Below are positions 50,949-61,469 of a stretch of 64,000 nt of DNA, piece by piece. A model generated the notes under the pieces. That model ran no database searches and was not told where the DNA came from. It saw only the letters and a list, made by a program, of their open reading frames with translations. Numbering within the stretch: position 1 is the first letter of the stretch; every line of letters begins with the position of its first letter. The stretch comes from Rubrimonas cliftonensis. GTDB taxonomy: Bacteria > Pseudomonadota > Alphaproteobacteria > Rhodobacterales > Rhodobacteraceae. Made by a program: the position numbers and the translations under genes. The stretch is from assembly GCF_900107585.1 (NCBI RefSeq), contig NZ_FNQM01000010.1, positions 1 to 64,000 on the forward strand. Direction: 5' to 3'.

Positions 50949-52016
50949 TTGGCCGACGTCGAGTATGTGAACATCGCCAAGAAGTACGGCGCTGTCGAGG
51001 TGATGCGCGGGCTTTCGCTGCGCATCGAGCACGGCGAGTTCGCCGTGCTGCTCGGCCCGTCGGGCTGCGGCAAGACCACGCTGCTGCGGATGACGGCGGG
51101 GCTGGAGACCATCACCGAGGGCGAGCTGCGCATCGGCGGCGCGCGCATGAACGAGACCCACCCGCGCGACCGCGACATCGCCATGGTGTTCCAGAACTAC
51201 GCGCTCTACCCGACCATGAAGGTCTGGGAGAACATCGGCTTCTCGCTGGAGGTCAAGAAGCTGCCGAAGAAGGACGTGCGCGCCCGCGTCGAGGAGGCGG
51301 CGGAGATGCTGAACCTCACGCCCTATCTCGACCGCTACCCGCGCGAGCTCTCCGGCGGCCAGCGCCAGCGCGTCGCGATGGGCCGCGCCATGGTGCGCGA
51401 CGCCAAGGTGTTCCTGTTCGACGAGCCGCTCTCCAACCTCGACGCCAAGCTGCGCGCGCAGATGCGCGTGGAGATCCGCCAGCTTCACGACCGGCTCGGC
51501 GCCACCACGGTCTATGTCACCCACGACCAGATCGAGGCCATGACGATGGCCGACAAGATCGTGCTCATGAACGCCGGGCGCATCGAGCAGATCGGTTCCC
51601 CGGACGAGGTCTATGACCGGCCGATGAGCCGCTATGTGGCGGACTTCATCGGCACGCCGGGGATGAACTTCATCGAGGGCGCGTTCGAGAGCGGGAGCGG
51701 CGGGCTGGCCTTCGTCGCGGCCGGCATCCGCCTTCCGCTGCCTGCGGGCGCCCCGGTCGCGCCCCGCGGCGGGGTGGTCTGCGGGCTGCGGCCGGCCGAC
51801 CTGAAGCTCGACCCCGCCGGCGGCATCCACGGCGCGCTGTCGCTCACCGAGAAGACCGGCGCCGACGAGCACCTCCATGTCAGCGTGCAGGGCCGCGACC
51901 TCGTCGCCGTCGCGCCGCGCCATGCGCTCGACCGCGCGGCGCGCTCGGTGACGCTCTCCATCGCGCCGGACAAGGCGCATTACTTCGACGCGGGCGACGG
52001 CGCGCGGCTGTTCTGA
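50949..52016 (+). CDS. Sugar/polyol ABC transporter ATP-binding protein (UgpC/MalK-type)
   Basis: A 355-residue ATPase: Walker A GPSGCGKTT, Q-loop [11 protein letters not shown], signature [13 protein letters not shown], Walker [14 protein letters not shown]-loop YVTHDQIEAM, and a C-terminal TOBE region (DFIGTPGMNFIEG). The start is a TTG at 50949 behind AAGGA; no ATG or GTG fits the conserved N-terminus better. It ends the operon and stands 19 bp from the convergent amidohydrolase gene. Confidence 0.92.
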   Translation: MADVEYVNIAKKYGAVEVMRGLSLRIEHGEFAVLLGPSGCGKTTLLRMTAGLETITEGELRIGGARMNETHPRDRDIAMVFQNYALYPTMKVWENIGFSLEVKKLPKKDVRARVEEAAEMLNLTPYLDRYPRELSGGQRQRVAMGRAMVRDAKVFLFDEPLSNLDAKLRAQMRVEIRQLHDRLGATTVYVTHDQIEAMTMADKIVLMNAGRIEQIGSPDEVYDRPMSRYVADFIGTPGMNFIEGAFESGSGGLAFVAAGIRLPLPAGAPVAPRGGVVCGLRPADLKLDPAGGIHGALSLTEKTGADEHLHVSVQGRDLVAVAPRHALDRAARSVTLSIAPDKAHYFDAGDGARLF

Positions 52017-52035
52017 CGCGCCGCCGACCTCCCGC

Positions 52036-53058
<1,023 letters not shown>

Positions 53059-53097
53059 GCCCGTCCCCTTCGCACGGCTTCTACTGGCGCGCGGCCG

Positions 53098-53835
53098 CTA
53101 CTGGCCCGCCGCCATGGCGCGCTCCAGCCGCCGCACGCCCCAGGAGACGAGCAGCACCAGCGCCAGATACTCCAGCACGAGGATGGTGTAGATCTCCAGC
53201 GGGCGATACTCCGTCACCACCAGTTCATTGGCGCGGCGGGTCAGCTCCTGCATCCCGATCACCGAGACCAGCGAGCTCATCTTGAGCACATAGACGAACT
53301 GGTTGCCGAGCGCCGGCAGGATGCGCCGCAGCGCCTGCGGCAGCACGACGTAGCGGAAGCGGTCGACGCGCCCCAGCGCGATCGCCTGCGCAGCCTCGGA
53401 CTGGCCCTTCGGCACCGCCTGCACGCCGGCGCGGAAGATCTCCGCCTGAAAGGCGCTGTCCGACAGCGCCAGCGCCAGCACGCCGGCCCAGAACACGTTG
53501 ATCGCCACGCCCGCCACGACCGGCAGCCCGTAATAGACCCACAGGATCATGACGAGGATCGGCACCGAGCGCACCGTCTCGACATAGACGCGGTTCACCG
53601 CCCTGAGCGCGCGGCGCTCCGAGAAGGCCGGCAGCGCGACGAGCAGGCCCAGCGCCGTCGACAGCGCCATCGCCGTAAGGCTCAGCGCGACCGTGTTCCA
53701 CAGGCCGCCGATCAGGAACTCGAGGTTGCGCACGCCCTGCTCCGTCATCGGCGAGACGACGTGCCAGCCCCAGACCGCGCCGCCGCCGCATCCGGCGAGC
53801 GCCGTCAGGGCGAGGATGAGCGCCGCGCGCTGCAT
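53098..53835 (-). CDS. Amino-acid ABC transporter permease (single-permease system)
   Basis: A 245-residue HisM/GlnP-family permease. The N-terminus (ALILALTALAGCGGGAVWG) looks like a lipoprotein-type hydrophobic start; then NTVALSLTAMALSTALGLLV, YVETVRSVPILVMILWVYYG, and the EAA loop SEAAQAIALGRVDRFRYVVL. It is the only permease in this system, so it should homodimerise. TGATG couples it to the ATPase gene upstream. Confidence 0.9.
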   Translation of the reverse strand: MQRAALILALTALAGCGGGAVWGWHVVSPMTEQGVRNLEFLIGGLWNTVALSLTAMALSTALGLLVALPAFSERRALRAVNRVYVETVRSVPILVMILWVYYGLPVVAGVAINVFWAGVLALALSDSAFQAEIFRAGVQAVPKGQSEAAQAIALGRVDRFRYVVLPQALRRILPALGNQFVYVLKMSSLVSVIGMQELTRRANELVVTEYRPLEIYTILVLEYLALVLLVSWGVRRLERAMAAGQ

Positions 53836-54569
53836 CAGTGGCCGAGAATGTTGGCGAGGAACGCCCGGCAGCGTTCCGTGCGCGGCGCGGCGAAGAACTC
53901 GGCCGGCGGCGCCATTTCGACGATCCGCCCGGCGTCCATGAACGCCACGCGGTCGGCGACGCGGCGCGCGAAGCCCATCTCGTGGGTGACGACGATCATG
54001 GTCATGCCTTCGGCGGCGAGATCGGTCATGACGTCCAGCACCTCCTTGATCATCTCCGGGTCGAGCGCCGAGGTAGGCTCGTCGAACAGCATCACCCGCG
54101 GCTGCATGCACAGCGCCCGCGCGATCGCCACCCGCTGCTGCTGCCCGCCGGAGAGCTGGCCGGGATACTTCGCCGCCTGCTCGGGAATGCGCACCTTCTC
54201 CAGCATGGCCCGCGCACGCGCCTCGGCGTCTGCGCGGCTCAGCCGGCGCACCCGCATCGGCCCCAGCGTGAGGTTGCGCAGCACCGTGAGGTGGGGAAAC
54301 AGGTTGAACTGCTGGAACACCATCCCGACCTCGGCGCGCACCGCGTCGAGCGTGCCCGGCTCCAGCCGCCGGCCCTCGACCTCGATCTCGCCCTCGTCGT
54401 GGCGCTCCAGCCCGTTGACGCAGCGGATCAGCGTCGACTTGCCGGACCCGGAGGGTCCGCACACCACGAGCTTCTCGCCGCGGGCGACGTCGAGATCAAC
54501 GCCGTCGAGCGCCCGGAACGCGCCGAACGTCTTGGCGACGCCGCGCAGGCTGATCACCGTCTCGGTCAA
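53835..54569 (-). CDS. Amino-acid ABC transporter ATP-binding protein
   Basis: A 244-residue GlnQ-type ATPase: Walker [11 protein letters not shown]-loop [11 protein letters not shown], signature [13 protein letters not shown], Walker [16 protein letters not shown]-loop [16 protein letters not shown] at 54569, with GGAGG upstream, fits the family N-terminus; an ATG at 54629 would add 20 basic residues. It is divergent from its probable binding-protein gene across 98 bp. Confidence 0.91.
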   Translation of the reverse strand: MTETVISLRGVAKTFGAFRALDGVDLDVARGEKLVVCGPSGSGKSTLIRCVNGLERHDEGEIEVEGRRLEPGTLDAVRAEVGMVFQQFNLFPHLTVLRNLTLGPMRVRRLSRADAEARARAMLEKVRIPEQAAKYPGQLSGGQQQRVAIARALCMQPRVMLFDEPTSALDPEMIKEVLDVMTDLAAEGMTMIVVTHEMGFARRVADRVAFMDAGRIVEMAPPAEFFAAPRTERCRAFLANILGH

Positions 54570-54667
54570 ACCTTTACGCCTCCGGCCTTTCCGGACTGGC
54601 GTTTGACGCCAGATTGCGGTCCTGTGCAACCGCCATTGGCCTCACGACCCCGAGAAGGATGTCACGC

Positions 54668-55441
54668 ATGAACAGAATCCTCGCCGCGCTCGTCGCCCTG
54701 CCCCTTCTCGCCGCGGTCCCCGCGCTCGCCCAGTCGGCGCTCGACGAGGTGCTCAGCTCCGGCGTGCTGAAGGTCGGCACCACCGGCGACTGGAACCCCA
54801 TGACCATGCGCGACCCCGCCACCAACAGCTACCGGGGCTACGACATCGACGTGATGGAGGCGCTGGCGGCCGATCTCGGCGTGAAGGTCGAGTTCGTGCC
54901 CACCGACTGGAAGACGCTCATCAACGGCGTCGTCTCCGGCAAGTACCACATGACCGGCAGCGCCTCGGTCTCGCCCGCGCGCGCCAAGGTCGCCGGCTTC
55001 TCGGAGAGCTACTTCTCCCTCGCCACCGTGCCGCTGACGCTCAGGACCAACGCGGACCGCTTCAGGGACTGGCCCGACCTGAACCAGCCGGGCGTCTCGG
55101 TCGCCGCCACCCTCGGCACGACTCAGGAGGCGCAGGTGAAGGAGTTCTTCCCCGACGCGGAGCACCGCATCGTCGAGGCCCCGGCGCGGGACTTCCAGGA
55201 AGTGCTCTCGGGCCGCGCCGACGCGCACATCACCTCCAACGTCGAGGCGCTCAAGCTCGTCGACCAGTACGAGCAGCTGATGATCGTGCCGGTCGCCGCC
55301 CCGAAGGCGCCGACGCCCATCGCCATGCTGCTGCCGCGCGACGACCAGCCGTGGATCAACTACGTCAACACCTGGATCGGGCTGCAGAAGGAGCGCGGCT
55401 TCTTCGACGACCTTGCGGCGAAGTGGCGTCTGGCCGACTGA
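54668..55441 (+). CDS. Amino-acid ABC transporter substrate-binding protein
   Basis: A 257-residue family-3 binding protein with a signal peptide (1-20). Typical segments are SSGVLKVGTTGDWNPMTMRD, YRGYDIDVMEALAADLGVKV and MTGSASVSPARAKVAGFSES. GTTGDWNP and the overall pattern resemble binding proteins annotated as cyclohexadienyl-dehydratase-like, so its ligand may be unusual. The ATG at 54668 follows AAGGA. It is transcribed away from its ATPase and permease, with a GST gene directly downstream. Confidence 0.88.
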   Translation: MNRILAALVALPLLAAVPALAQSALDEVLSSGVLKVGTTGDWNPMTMRDPATNSYRGYDIDVMEALAADLGVKVEFVPTDWKTLINGVVSGKYHMTGSASVSPARAKVAGFSESYFSLATVPLTLRTNADRFRDWPDLNQPGVSVAATLGTTQEAQVKEFFPDAEHRIVEAPARDFQEVLSGRADAHITSNVEALKLVDQYEQLMIVPVAAPKAPTPIAMLLPRDDQPWINYVNTWIGLQKERGFFDDLAAKWRLAD

Positions 55442-55449
55442 GCCGCGCC

Positions 55450-56106
55450 TTGTCCCTTGTCCTCTACGCCTCCCCCGAGAGCCTCTATTCATCCAAGGCG
55501 CGCATAGCCCTGCGCGCCAAGGGGCTCGTCGAGGGACGCGACTGGCGACAGGCCGCCCCGCCGGGCGGCTCCGGCTCGGCGGCGTTCCGCGCCATCGCGC
55601 CGGAAGGCACGCTGCCGGCGCTCGACGACGGCGGCTTCGTCCTGACCGAAAGCGCGGCCATCCTCGAATATCTTGAGGAGACGCGGCCCTTCCCGCCGCT
55701 GATGCCGGGCGACGCGCAGGGCCGGGCGCGGGCGCGGATGCTCGCGGCGTTCCACGACACGCGGCTCGAACCGGCGCTGCGCCTGACCTTTCCGCTGGTG
55801 GGGCGCGCGGGCGCCGCGGATTTCGCAGAACCGGCGGCGCTGATCGGCCGGCGGCTGGCCGAACTCGACGCGCTCGCCGAGCCCGCGCCGCTGCTCTGCG
55901 GCGCGGCCCTGTCGCTGGCCGATTGCGGCTATGCGCCGTGCTTCGCGTGGATCGACGCGATCGCGGGCGCCAGCGGCTTCGCAGTCGCGTGGCCAGACCG
56001 GCTGCGGCTCTACCAGCGGATGCTCGCGGCGCACCCGGCGGTGGCGGCGGAGTTCGAGACCTATGTCGCCGCGATGGCGCGCTGGATCGACCGCCGCATG
56101 GGCTGA
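55450..56106 (+). CDS. Glutathione S-transferase family protein
   Basis: A 218-residue GST-fold protein. The N-terminal thioredoxin-like domain has LVLYASPESLYSSKARIALR, GTLPALDDGGFVLTESAAIL with the conserved cis-Pro and the ES pair that binds the glutathione glutamyl group; the C-terminal helical domain has SLADCGYAPCFAWIDAI. The start is taken as a TTG at 55450, nine bases after the binding-protein gene, so the two are likely cotranscribed. A Ser at the end of strand 1 is the probable catalytic residue. Confidence 0.8.
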   Translation: MSLVLYASPESLYSSKARIALRAKGLVEGRDWRQAAPPGGSGSAAFRAIAPEGTLPALDDGGFVLTESAAILEYLEETRPFPPLMPGDAQGRARARMLAAFHDTRLEPALRLTFPLVGRAGAADFAEPAALIGRRLAELDALAEPAPLLCGAALSLADCGYAPCFAWIDAIAGASGFAVAWPDRLRLYQRMLAAHPAVAAEFETYVAAMARWIDRRMG

Positions 56107-56200
56107 GCCCCCGCGCCCAGATGCGCGCCAGTGCGCATGGCGAGAGGAGGGGACGTGAGAAGCGCCCCCCTTGTCGCGACCGGTCGAGACCGGCGGCCGC

Positions 56201-56896
56201 TCAGGCGGCGAGAGCCGACGCGTCGATCTTGCGCAGCAGCGCGCGGGCGGCGGCCTCCGAGCTTGCCGGGTTCTGCCCGGTGACGAGCCTGCCGTCCTCG
56301 ACCACGAACTCGCTCCACGCCGGGCCCTTCTCGTAGCGCGCGCCCTGTTCGATGAACACGTCCTCGATGAGGAACGGAACGACGTCCGTGAGGCCGACGC
56401 CGGCCTCCTCCTCGTTGGTGAAGCCGGACACGCGGCGGCCGCGCACGAACGGCGCGCCGTCCGCAGCCCTGACGTTCCGAAGAACGCCCGGCGCATGGCA
56501 GACGAACCCCATCGGCTTGTCGGCCGCCAGGAAGGCCTCGATCAGCGCGATGGAGTCCGGCGACGCGGCGAGATCCCACAACGGCCCATGCCCGCCCGGA
56601 TAGAACACCGCGTCGAACGTCGTCGCATCCACGCCCGCCAGTCTTTCGGTGGAGGCGAGGGCCCGCTGCGCGTCGGCGTCATCCCGAAAACGTCTGGTGT
56701 GCTCGGTCTGCGCGTCCTCGGCGTCGCTCTTGGGGTCGAGCGGCGGCTGGCCGCCCGCCGGGGAGGCCAGCGTCACCTCCGCGCCGGCGTCCTTGAACAC
56801 ATAGTAGGGGGCCGCGAACTCCTCCAGCCAGAAACCGGTCTTCTCGCCCGTCTCGCCCAGCTTGTCGTGCGAGGTCAGCACCATCAGGATTTTCAT
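56201..56896 (-). CDS. DJ-1/PfpI family protein (Hsp31-like)
   Basis: A 231-residue class I glutamine-amidotransferase-like protein. The nucleophile elbow is MGFVCHAPGVLRN with C133 and H134; YPGGHGPLWDLA and the N-terminal TGFWLEEFAAPYYVF with its conserved Glu complete the Hsp31/glyoxalase III-type site. Members act on methylglyoxal-derived damage or as chaperones. The ATG at 56896 has AAGGG upstream; an ATG at 56917 is possible. No neighbour suggests a specific role. Confidence 0.87.
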   Translation of the reverse strand: MKILMVLTSHDKLGETGEKTGFWLEEFAAPYYVFKDAGAEVTLASPAGGQPPLDPKSDAEDAQTEHTRRFRDDADAQRALASTERLAGVDATTFDAVFYPGGHGPLWDLAASPDSIALIEAFLAADKPMGFVCHAPGVLRNVRAADGAPFVRGRRVSGFTNEEEAGVGLTDVVPFLIEDVFIEQGARYEKGPAWSEFVVEDGRLVTGQNPASSEAAARALLRKIDASALAA

Positions 56897-57028
56897 CGAG
56901 TTGTCCCTTGTCTGCATCAGCGTCCCTCGTCGCCGCTCGAGTTTCGCGGGCGAAGAAGGTCGTGAGGGAAACGCGCGCGTGCGCGGCTGGTTCCCGCGCG
57001 CCTTTGTCCCGTCGCCGGTGGTCCGGCG

Positions 57029-59689
57029 TCAGAACCGCTCAAGCAGTCGCTGCAGATACTCCAGTTCCTGCCGGGAGCGCGTCATGTCGCCGGCGCGGCG
57101 GCGGATCTCGTCGAGAAGCTCTCGCGCGCGCTTCATCGCCTCGGCGTCGGGCACGGTCACGCTGTCGCCGTCGAGCGGCCCGTCGGTGGCGGTCGGCCGG
57201 CCGAACGGATCCTCCTCCCGCACGTCGCCCGACTGGCCCTCGCGGCCGGCCTGCTGGGACTGGCCGGGCTGGTTCTGCATCTCCTGCGCCAGTTCCTGCG
57301 CGCCCTCGCGCAGGGCGTCGAGCGCCTCGACCTGATCCTGCAGCGCGCCGTCGGCGTCGCCCTGCTCCAGCGCGTCGCGGGCCCCGCGCATGGCGCGGTC
57401 GGCGCGCTCCAGCGCCTCGCCGGCGCCGCCCTGACCGGGCATGTTGCGGCGGAGCTGATCGAGGAGCCCGCGCAGCCCCTCCTGATCGCGCGCGATGGCC
57501 CCCATGTCCGGCCCGCCCTGCCCGCCGGGCTGCTGGCCCGAGCCCTGTCCGTTCGGGCCCTGCCCGTTCCGGCCCTGACCGTTCTGGCCCATCTGGCCTT
57601 CGCCCTGGCCCTCTCCCTGACCCTGACCCTCGCCCTGCTGCTGGCCTTCGCCCTGCTGACCCTCGCGCCCCTGCCGCAGCGCGTCGAAGGAGCGGTCGGC
57701 GAGGCCCTGCTGCTGGCCGATCATGTCCTGCAGCTCCTGCATCGGGCCGCCGTCGCCCTGCTGGCCCTGCTGACCGGGCTGCGCCATCTGGAGGTTCTCC
57801 AGCATCTGCTGGAGCTGCTCCAGCATGGCGCGCGCCATGTCCTGCATGCCGTTCTTCATGGCCTGCTCGAGCTGGTCGAGCATGTCCATCAGGTCCTGCT
57901 GGCTGAGCTGCTGACCCTGTTGCCGCTGTTGGGGCTGCTGGCCGTTCTCAGCCTGATTGCGCAGCGCCTCCTGCGCAAGCTGCTGGAGATATTCCTGAAG
58001 CGCCTGGCGCAGTTCGTCCATCAGCGCCGCGATCTCCTCGTCGTCGGCGCCGCGCTCCAGCGCGTCGGCGAGTTCCTCCTGAAGCTGGCGCAGGCGACGC
58101 TCGGCGTCGGAGAGGTCGCCGTCCTCGATGAGCAGCGCGGCCTCCCACAGCAGTTCGGCGACGCCGGGGATCTCGGCCGTCAGCGCTTCGGGCGTCTCGG
58201 CATAGTTCAGCCGCCTGCGCGCCGTTCGCGTGATGAGATAGGCGCTGGCGTCGTCGAACACGTCGTCGGGATGCGCGGTCACCGCGTCGAGCACGGCGCC
58301 GACGCGCTCGGCCGTCCCGCGGCTCCACGCCAGCTCCCGGCGCTGCTCGATGATCGACTTGGCGAGCGGTTCGAGGAAGCGCCGTCCCGGCAGCGTCGCG
58401 CGCGCCACGGCGGTGGCCGTCTGGCCGGCGCCGTCCTCGGCGGTCAGCGTGACGATCACGGGCAGCCTCGCCCACGGATGCCCCGTCATGTCCTCGTCGA
58501 CCGCTTCGGCGACGGTCTCCGCCGCGCCCCGCAGGGGCAGCGGCAGGCCGAACTCGATCGGCTCGAACACCGTGTCCGCCGGCACGCCGCGCGGCCCGGC
58601 GGCGGAGACGTCGAGCGTGACCGTCGCCGTCGCCCTCGACACGCCGTAGTCGTCGGCGCTCTCGAAGGCGAAGGCGAGCGTCCCGTTGCGGGTGCCGGAA
58701 GGCTGCTCGGTGAAGGCGATGGTCGGCGGGGCGTCGGCGACTGCGGCGAAGCGCCAGCCGCCGAAATCGGCGCCCGGCGCCGTCACCGACAGCGCGCCCG
58801 AGCGCTCCAGCGTCACCGTGGCCGACCAGACCCCGCCGCCGATGTCGGCGAAGTCCTGCGGCGCGGCGGCGGCGTCCTCGCCCTCCGGCGCGACCGGCGA
58901 GACCGGGCCGATCCCGTTCTCCAGCGCGGGGCGGCCGCCCGCGTCGAACACCCGCATGACGATTTCGGAGCCCGCCGGCAGCTGGATCGGCGTCTCCTCG
59001 CCGGCGCGGTCCGTCAGATAGATCGGCGCGACGCCGGTATGCGTCGGCGGCGTCGCCCAGGCCTCCATCGAGGCGTCGGGCTGCGCCAGCGCCGCGGCCG
59101 AGGCGCCGCCCACGGGCGTCAGCGCCTCGGCGAGCCGCGCGCCGCCGTCGCCGAGCTGCGCGATGATCCCGGCGGCGAGCGCCACGGCCGCCGCATGGCG
59201 CAGCGCGAACCGGTCGGACTTCGACACCCGCACGTCAGCCGGCGCCGCGCGCACCGCCAGCGCACGCTCCGCCATCCGCCGCTGGTGCGCGGCCCAGACG
59301 GCCCGCGTCGCCGGGTCGGTCCCCGCGCTGGCCAGCGCGTCGTCCACCGCCGCCACCGGACGATCCCGCGCCCCGCCGTCGAGCCGGGCCAGCGCCTCGG
59401 CCGTCGTCGGCGTCAGCCATCCGAGCCAGGCGCGCCGCAGCAGCCAGACCAGCGCGGCGGCGAAGGCGGCGAGGAACAGGACATGCCCGGCGAAGGGCAG
59501 CGCCTGCGGCGCGCCGATCAGCGCGAGCCCCAGAAACGCCGCCGCGAGCGCCCAGATCGGCCAGAGCGCCTGCGCCGCGCGCTCGATCCAAAGCGCCCTC
59601 AGCGCCCGCCGCGCCTGGCGCCTGACGGAGGCCCGCGCCGCGTCGAGGCTGTCGTCTCCGGGCGTCCCGGCGTTGGTGAGGTCGGCCAT
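57029..59689 (-). CDS. DUF4175 / TIGR02302 family membrane protein
   Basis: An 886-residue protein of the alphaproteobacterial TIGR02302 family, function unknown. Two N-terminal membrane helices (about 42-60 and 66-84) and one near 165-180 precede a large periplasmic part with beta-rich sequence (about 200-430), a helical region, and a low-complexity Gln/Gly-rich tract (about 590-740, with repeated QGQGEGQ and GQNGQGRNGQG). The C-terminal LEYLQRLLERF is conserved in the family. It is 62 bp downstream of lysA, the usual place for this gene. Confidence 0.88.
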   Translation of the reverse strand: MADLTNAGTPGDDSLDAARASVRRQARRALRALWIERAAQALWPIWALAAAFLGLALIGAPQALPFAGHVLFLAAFAAALVWLLRRAWLGWLTPTTAEALARLDGGARDRPVAAVDDALASAGTDPATRAVWAAHQRRMAERALAVRAAPADVRVSKSDRFALRHAAAVALAAGIIAQLGDGGARLAEALTPVGGASAAALAQPDASMEAWATPPTHTGVAPIYLTDRAGEETPIQLPAGSEIVMRVFDAGGRPALENGIGPVSPVAPEGEDAAAAPQDFADIGGGVWSATVTLERSGALSVTAPGADFGGWRFAAVADAPPTIAFTEQPSGTRNGTLAFAFESADDYGVSRATATVTLDVSAAGPRGVPADTVFEPIEFGLPLPLRGAAETVAEAVDEDMTGHPWARLPVIVTLTAEDGAGQTATAVARATLPGRRFLEPLAKSIIEQRRELAWSRGTAERVGAVLDAVTAHPDDVFDDASAYLITRTARRRLNYAETPEALTAEIPGVAELLWEAALLIEDGDLSDAERRLRQLQEELADALERGADDEEIAALMDELRQALQEYLQQLAQEALRNQAENGQQPQQRQQGQQLSQQDLMDMLDQLEQAMKNGMQDMARAMLEQLQQMLENLQMAQPGQQGQQGDGGPMQELQDMIGQQQGLADRSFDALRQGREGQQGEGQQQGEGQGQGEGQGEGQMGQNGQGRNGQGPNGQGSGQQPGGQGGPDMGAIARDQEGLRGLLDQLRRNMPGQGGAGEALERADRAMRGARDALEQGDADGALQDQVEALDALREGAQELAQEMQNQPGQSQQAGREGQSGDVREEDPFGRPTATDGPLDGDSVTVPDAEAMKRARELLDEIRRRAGDMTRSRQELEYLQRLLERF

Positions 59690-59751
59690 GCCCGCTCCCG
59701 CATCCTCTCAGGCCCGCCTGCGGGCCGATCGCGCGGGCGCCGGTCGGCCGG

Positions 59752-61020
59752 TCAGCCCAGCCAGTCGGGAATGCGCTCGCGCTCGATCATCTCAGCATAG
59801 GTGGGCCGCCGACGCACGACGTCAAAACGGTCTTTTGATACGAGCACCTCCGGAACGAGCGGGCGCGTGTTGTATTCGCTCGACATGACCGCGCCGTAGG
59901 CGCCCGCCGAACGGATCGCGACCAGCTCCCCGGCCGCCAGGGGCGGCATCGGCCGCGCCTTCGCGAAGGCGTCGCCCGATTCGCAGACGGGGCCGACGAT
60001 GTCGGCAGGCAGGATCGCCGCGCCCGCCTCCGGCTCCCTGACGGCGACGATGTCATGGTGCGCGTCGTACATCGCCGGGCGGATCAGGTCGTTCATCGCG
60101 GCGTCGAGGATCAGGAAATCCCGCGCCTCGCCGCGCTTGCGATAGATCACCGAGGCCAGCAGCACGCCGGCGTTGGCGGCGATCAGCCGCCCCGGCTCCA
60201 CGACGATCTCCGCGCCGAGGCCGCCCACCGTCCGCCGCACCACCGCGCCGTAGTCGAAGGGCAGCGGCGGCGCCTCGTTGCTGCGGACATAGGGCACGCC
60301 GAGCCCGCCGCCGACGTCGATCCGCGCGATGTCGTGGCCGGCCTCGCGGAGCGCCCCCACCAGCGCCGCCACGCGGGAGAACGCCTGTTCGAACGGCTCA
60401 AGGGCGGTGAGCTGCGAGCCGATGTGGACGTCGACGCCGACGACCCTGATCCCCGGCAGCGCCGCCGCGCGCGCATAGACCTCCGGCGCGCGGGAGATCG
60501 GCACGCCGAACTTGTCCTCCGCCTTGCCGGTGGAGATCTTGGCATGTGTCTTCGCGTCGACGTCGGGGTTCACCCGCACCGCCACCGGCGCCTGCGCCCC
60601 CATCGAGACCGCGACTTCGGAGAGCCGCTCAAGCTCCGGCTCGCTCTCGACGTTGAACTGGCCGACGCCGGCCTGAAGCGCCGCGGCCATCTCGGCGCCG
60701 GTCTTGCCGACGCCGGCGAAGACGATCTTCGCGCCCGGCACGCCGGCCGCCAGCGCCCGGCGCAGCTCACCCTCGGAGACGACGTCCATCCCCGCGCCGA
60801 GCCGCGCGAGAAACCGCAGCACGGCGACGTTCGACAGCGCCTTGACCGCGAAGCAGACCACATGCGGCATTCCCGCCAGCGCCTCGTCCATCACCCGGAA
60901 GTGCCGCTCCAGCGTGGCGCAGGAATAGACGTAGCAGGGCGTGCCGACCGCCGCAGCGATTTCCGCCAGCGGCACGTCCTCGGCGTGAAGGGCGCCGTCG
61001 CGGTAGTCGAAATGATCCAT
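59752..61020 (-). CDS. lysA: Diaminopimelate decarboxylase
   Basis: Converts meso-diaminopimelate to L-lysine, the last step of lysine synthesis. It is a 422-residue fold III PLP enzyme: K60 in CFAVKALSN binds PLP, the phosphate is held by IDVGGGLGVPY, and the partner-subunit Cys is in VGPVCESGDAF. The substrate-binding EPGRLIAANAG is present. It follows a DUF2834 gene by 12 bp and lies in the argH-lptM-lysA block common in Rhodobacterales. Confidence 0.96.
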   Translation of the reverse strand: MDHFDYRDGALHAEDVPLAEIAAAVGTPCYVYSCATLERHFRVMDEALAGMPHVVCFAVKALSNVAVLRFLARLGAGMDVVSEGELRRALAAGVPGAKIVFAGVGKTGAEMAAALQAGVGQFNVESEPELERLSEVAVSMGAQAPVAVRVNPDVDAKTHAKISTGKAEDKFGVPISRAPEVYARAAALPGIRVVGVDVHIGSQLTALEPFEQAFSRVAALVGALREAGHDIARIDVGGGLGVPYVRSNEAPPLPFDYGAVVRRTVGGLGAEIVVEPGRLIAANAGVLLASVIYRKRGEARDFLILDAAMNDLIRPAMYDAHHDIVAVREPEAGAAILPADIVGPVCESGDAFAKARPMPPLAAGELVAIRSAGAYGAVMSSEYNTRPLVPEVLVSKDRFDVVRRRPTYAEMIERERIPDWLG

Positions 61021-61032
61021 GATCCGCCGCTT

Positions 61033-61356
61033 CTACCGCGCGTGGCCGGGGCGCGACCGCAGGAACAGGTAGAGCGGCAGCGCGCAGCTCACCCCGATCA
61101 TGAAGCCCGCGGGGATGCAGACCAGGCTGAGCCAGTCGCGCCGCGGAACGCTCTCGACCAGCACCCAGATCACGATCACCAGCCAGGCCCAGGTGAGGTC
61201 GTAGACCAGCCCGGTGCCGGCGTCGGTCTCGTTCCAGACGTCGAGCATCAGCCCGAGGTTCCAGTCGTTGGCGACCAGCCAGGACCAGAAGTAGATCCAG
61301 GGGATGATCGCGCCGAGTATGGCCATGGCGAGCCAGAGCATGCGTAGCGGCGTCAT
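61033..61356 (-). CDS. DUF2834 family membrane protein
   Basis: A 107-residue protein with three predicted helices (MLWLAMAILGAIIPWIYFWS, LTWAWLVIVIWVLVES and LSLVCIPAGFMIGVSCALPL), matching DUF2834, a small uncharacterised membrane family. It is an insertion relative to the more common direct lptM-lysA order and ends 12 bp before lysA, so it should be cotranscribed. Confidence 0.8.
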   Translation of the reverse strand: MTPLRMLWLAMAILGAIIPWIYFWSWLVANDWNLGLMLDVWNETDAGTGLVYDLTWAWLVIVIWVLVESVPRRDWLSLVCIPAGFMIGVSCALPLYLFLRSRPGHAR

Positions 61357-61469
61357 GAGCGTCTCCGATCAGGCAGGAACGCGCAGGTAGCGCCGCGCAC
61401 GGCCCGGACCACGGGGCGGACCTTGGCGCGTGATGCGGTGCATGATGCGGCGCGGACCATGGCGCGACG

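Noticed and set aside
48032-51184. A 1050-codon minus-strand open frame opposite the sugar ABC operon
   Set aside because: It covers four well-supported plus-strand genes, its translation is low-complexity and rich in R, A, D and H with no motif. Long antisense frames are expected at this GC content.
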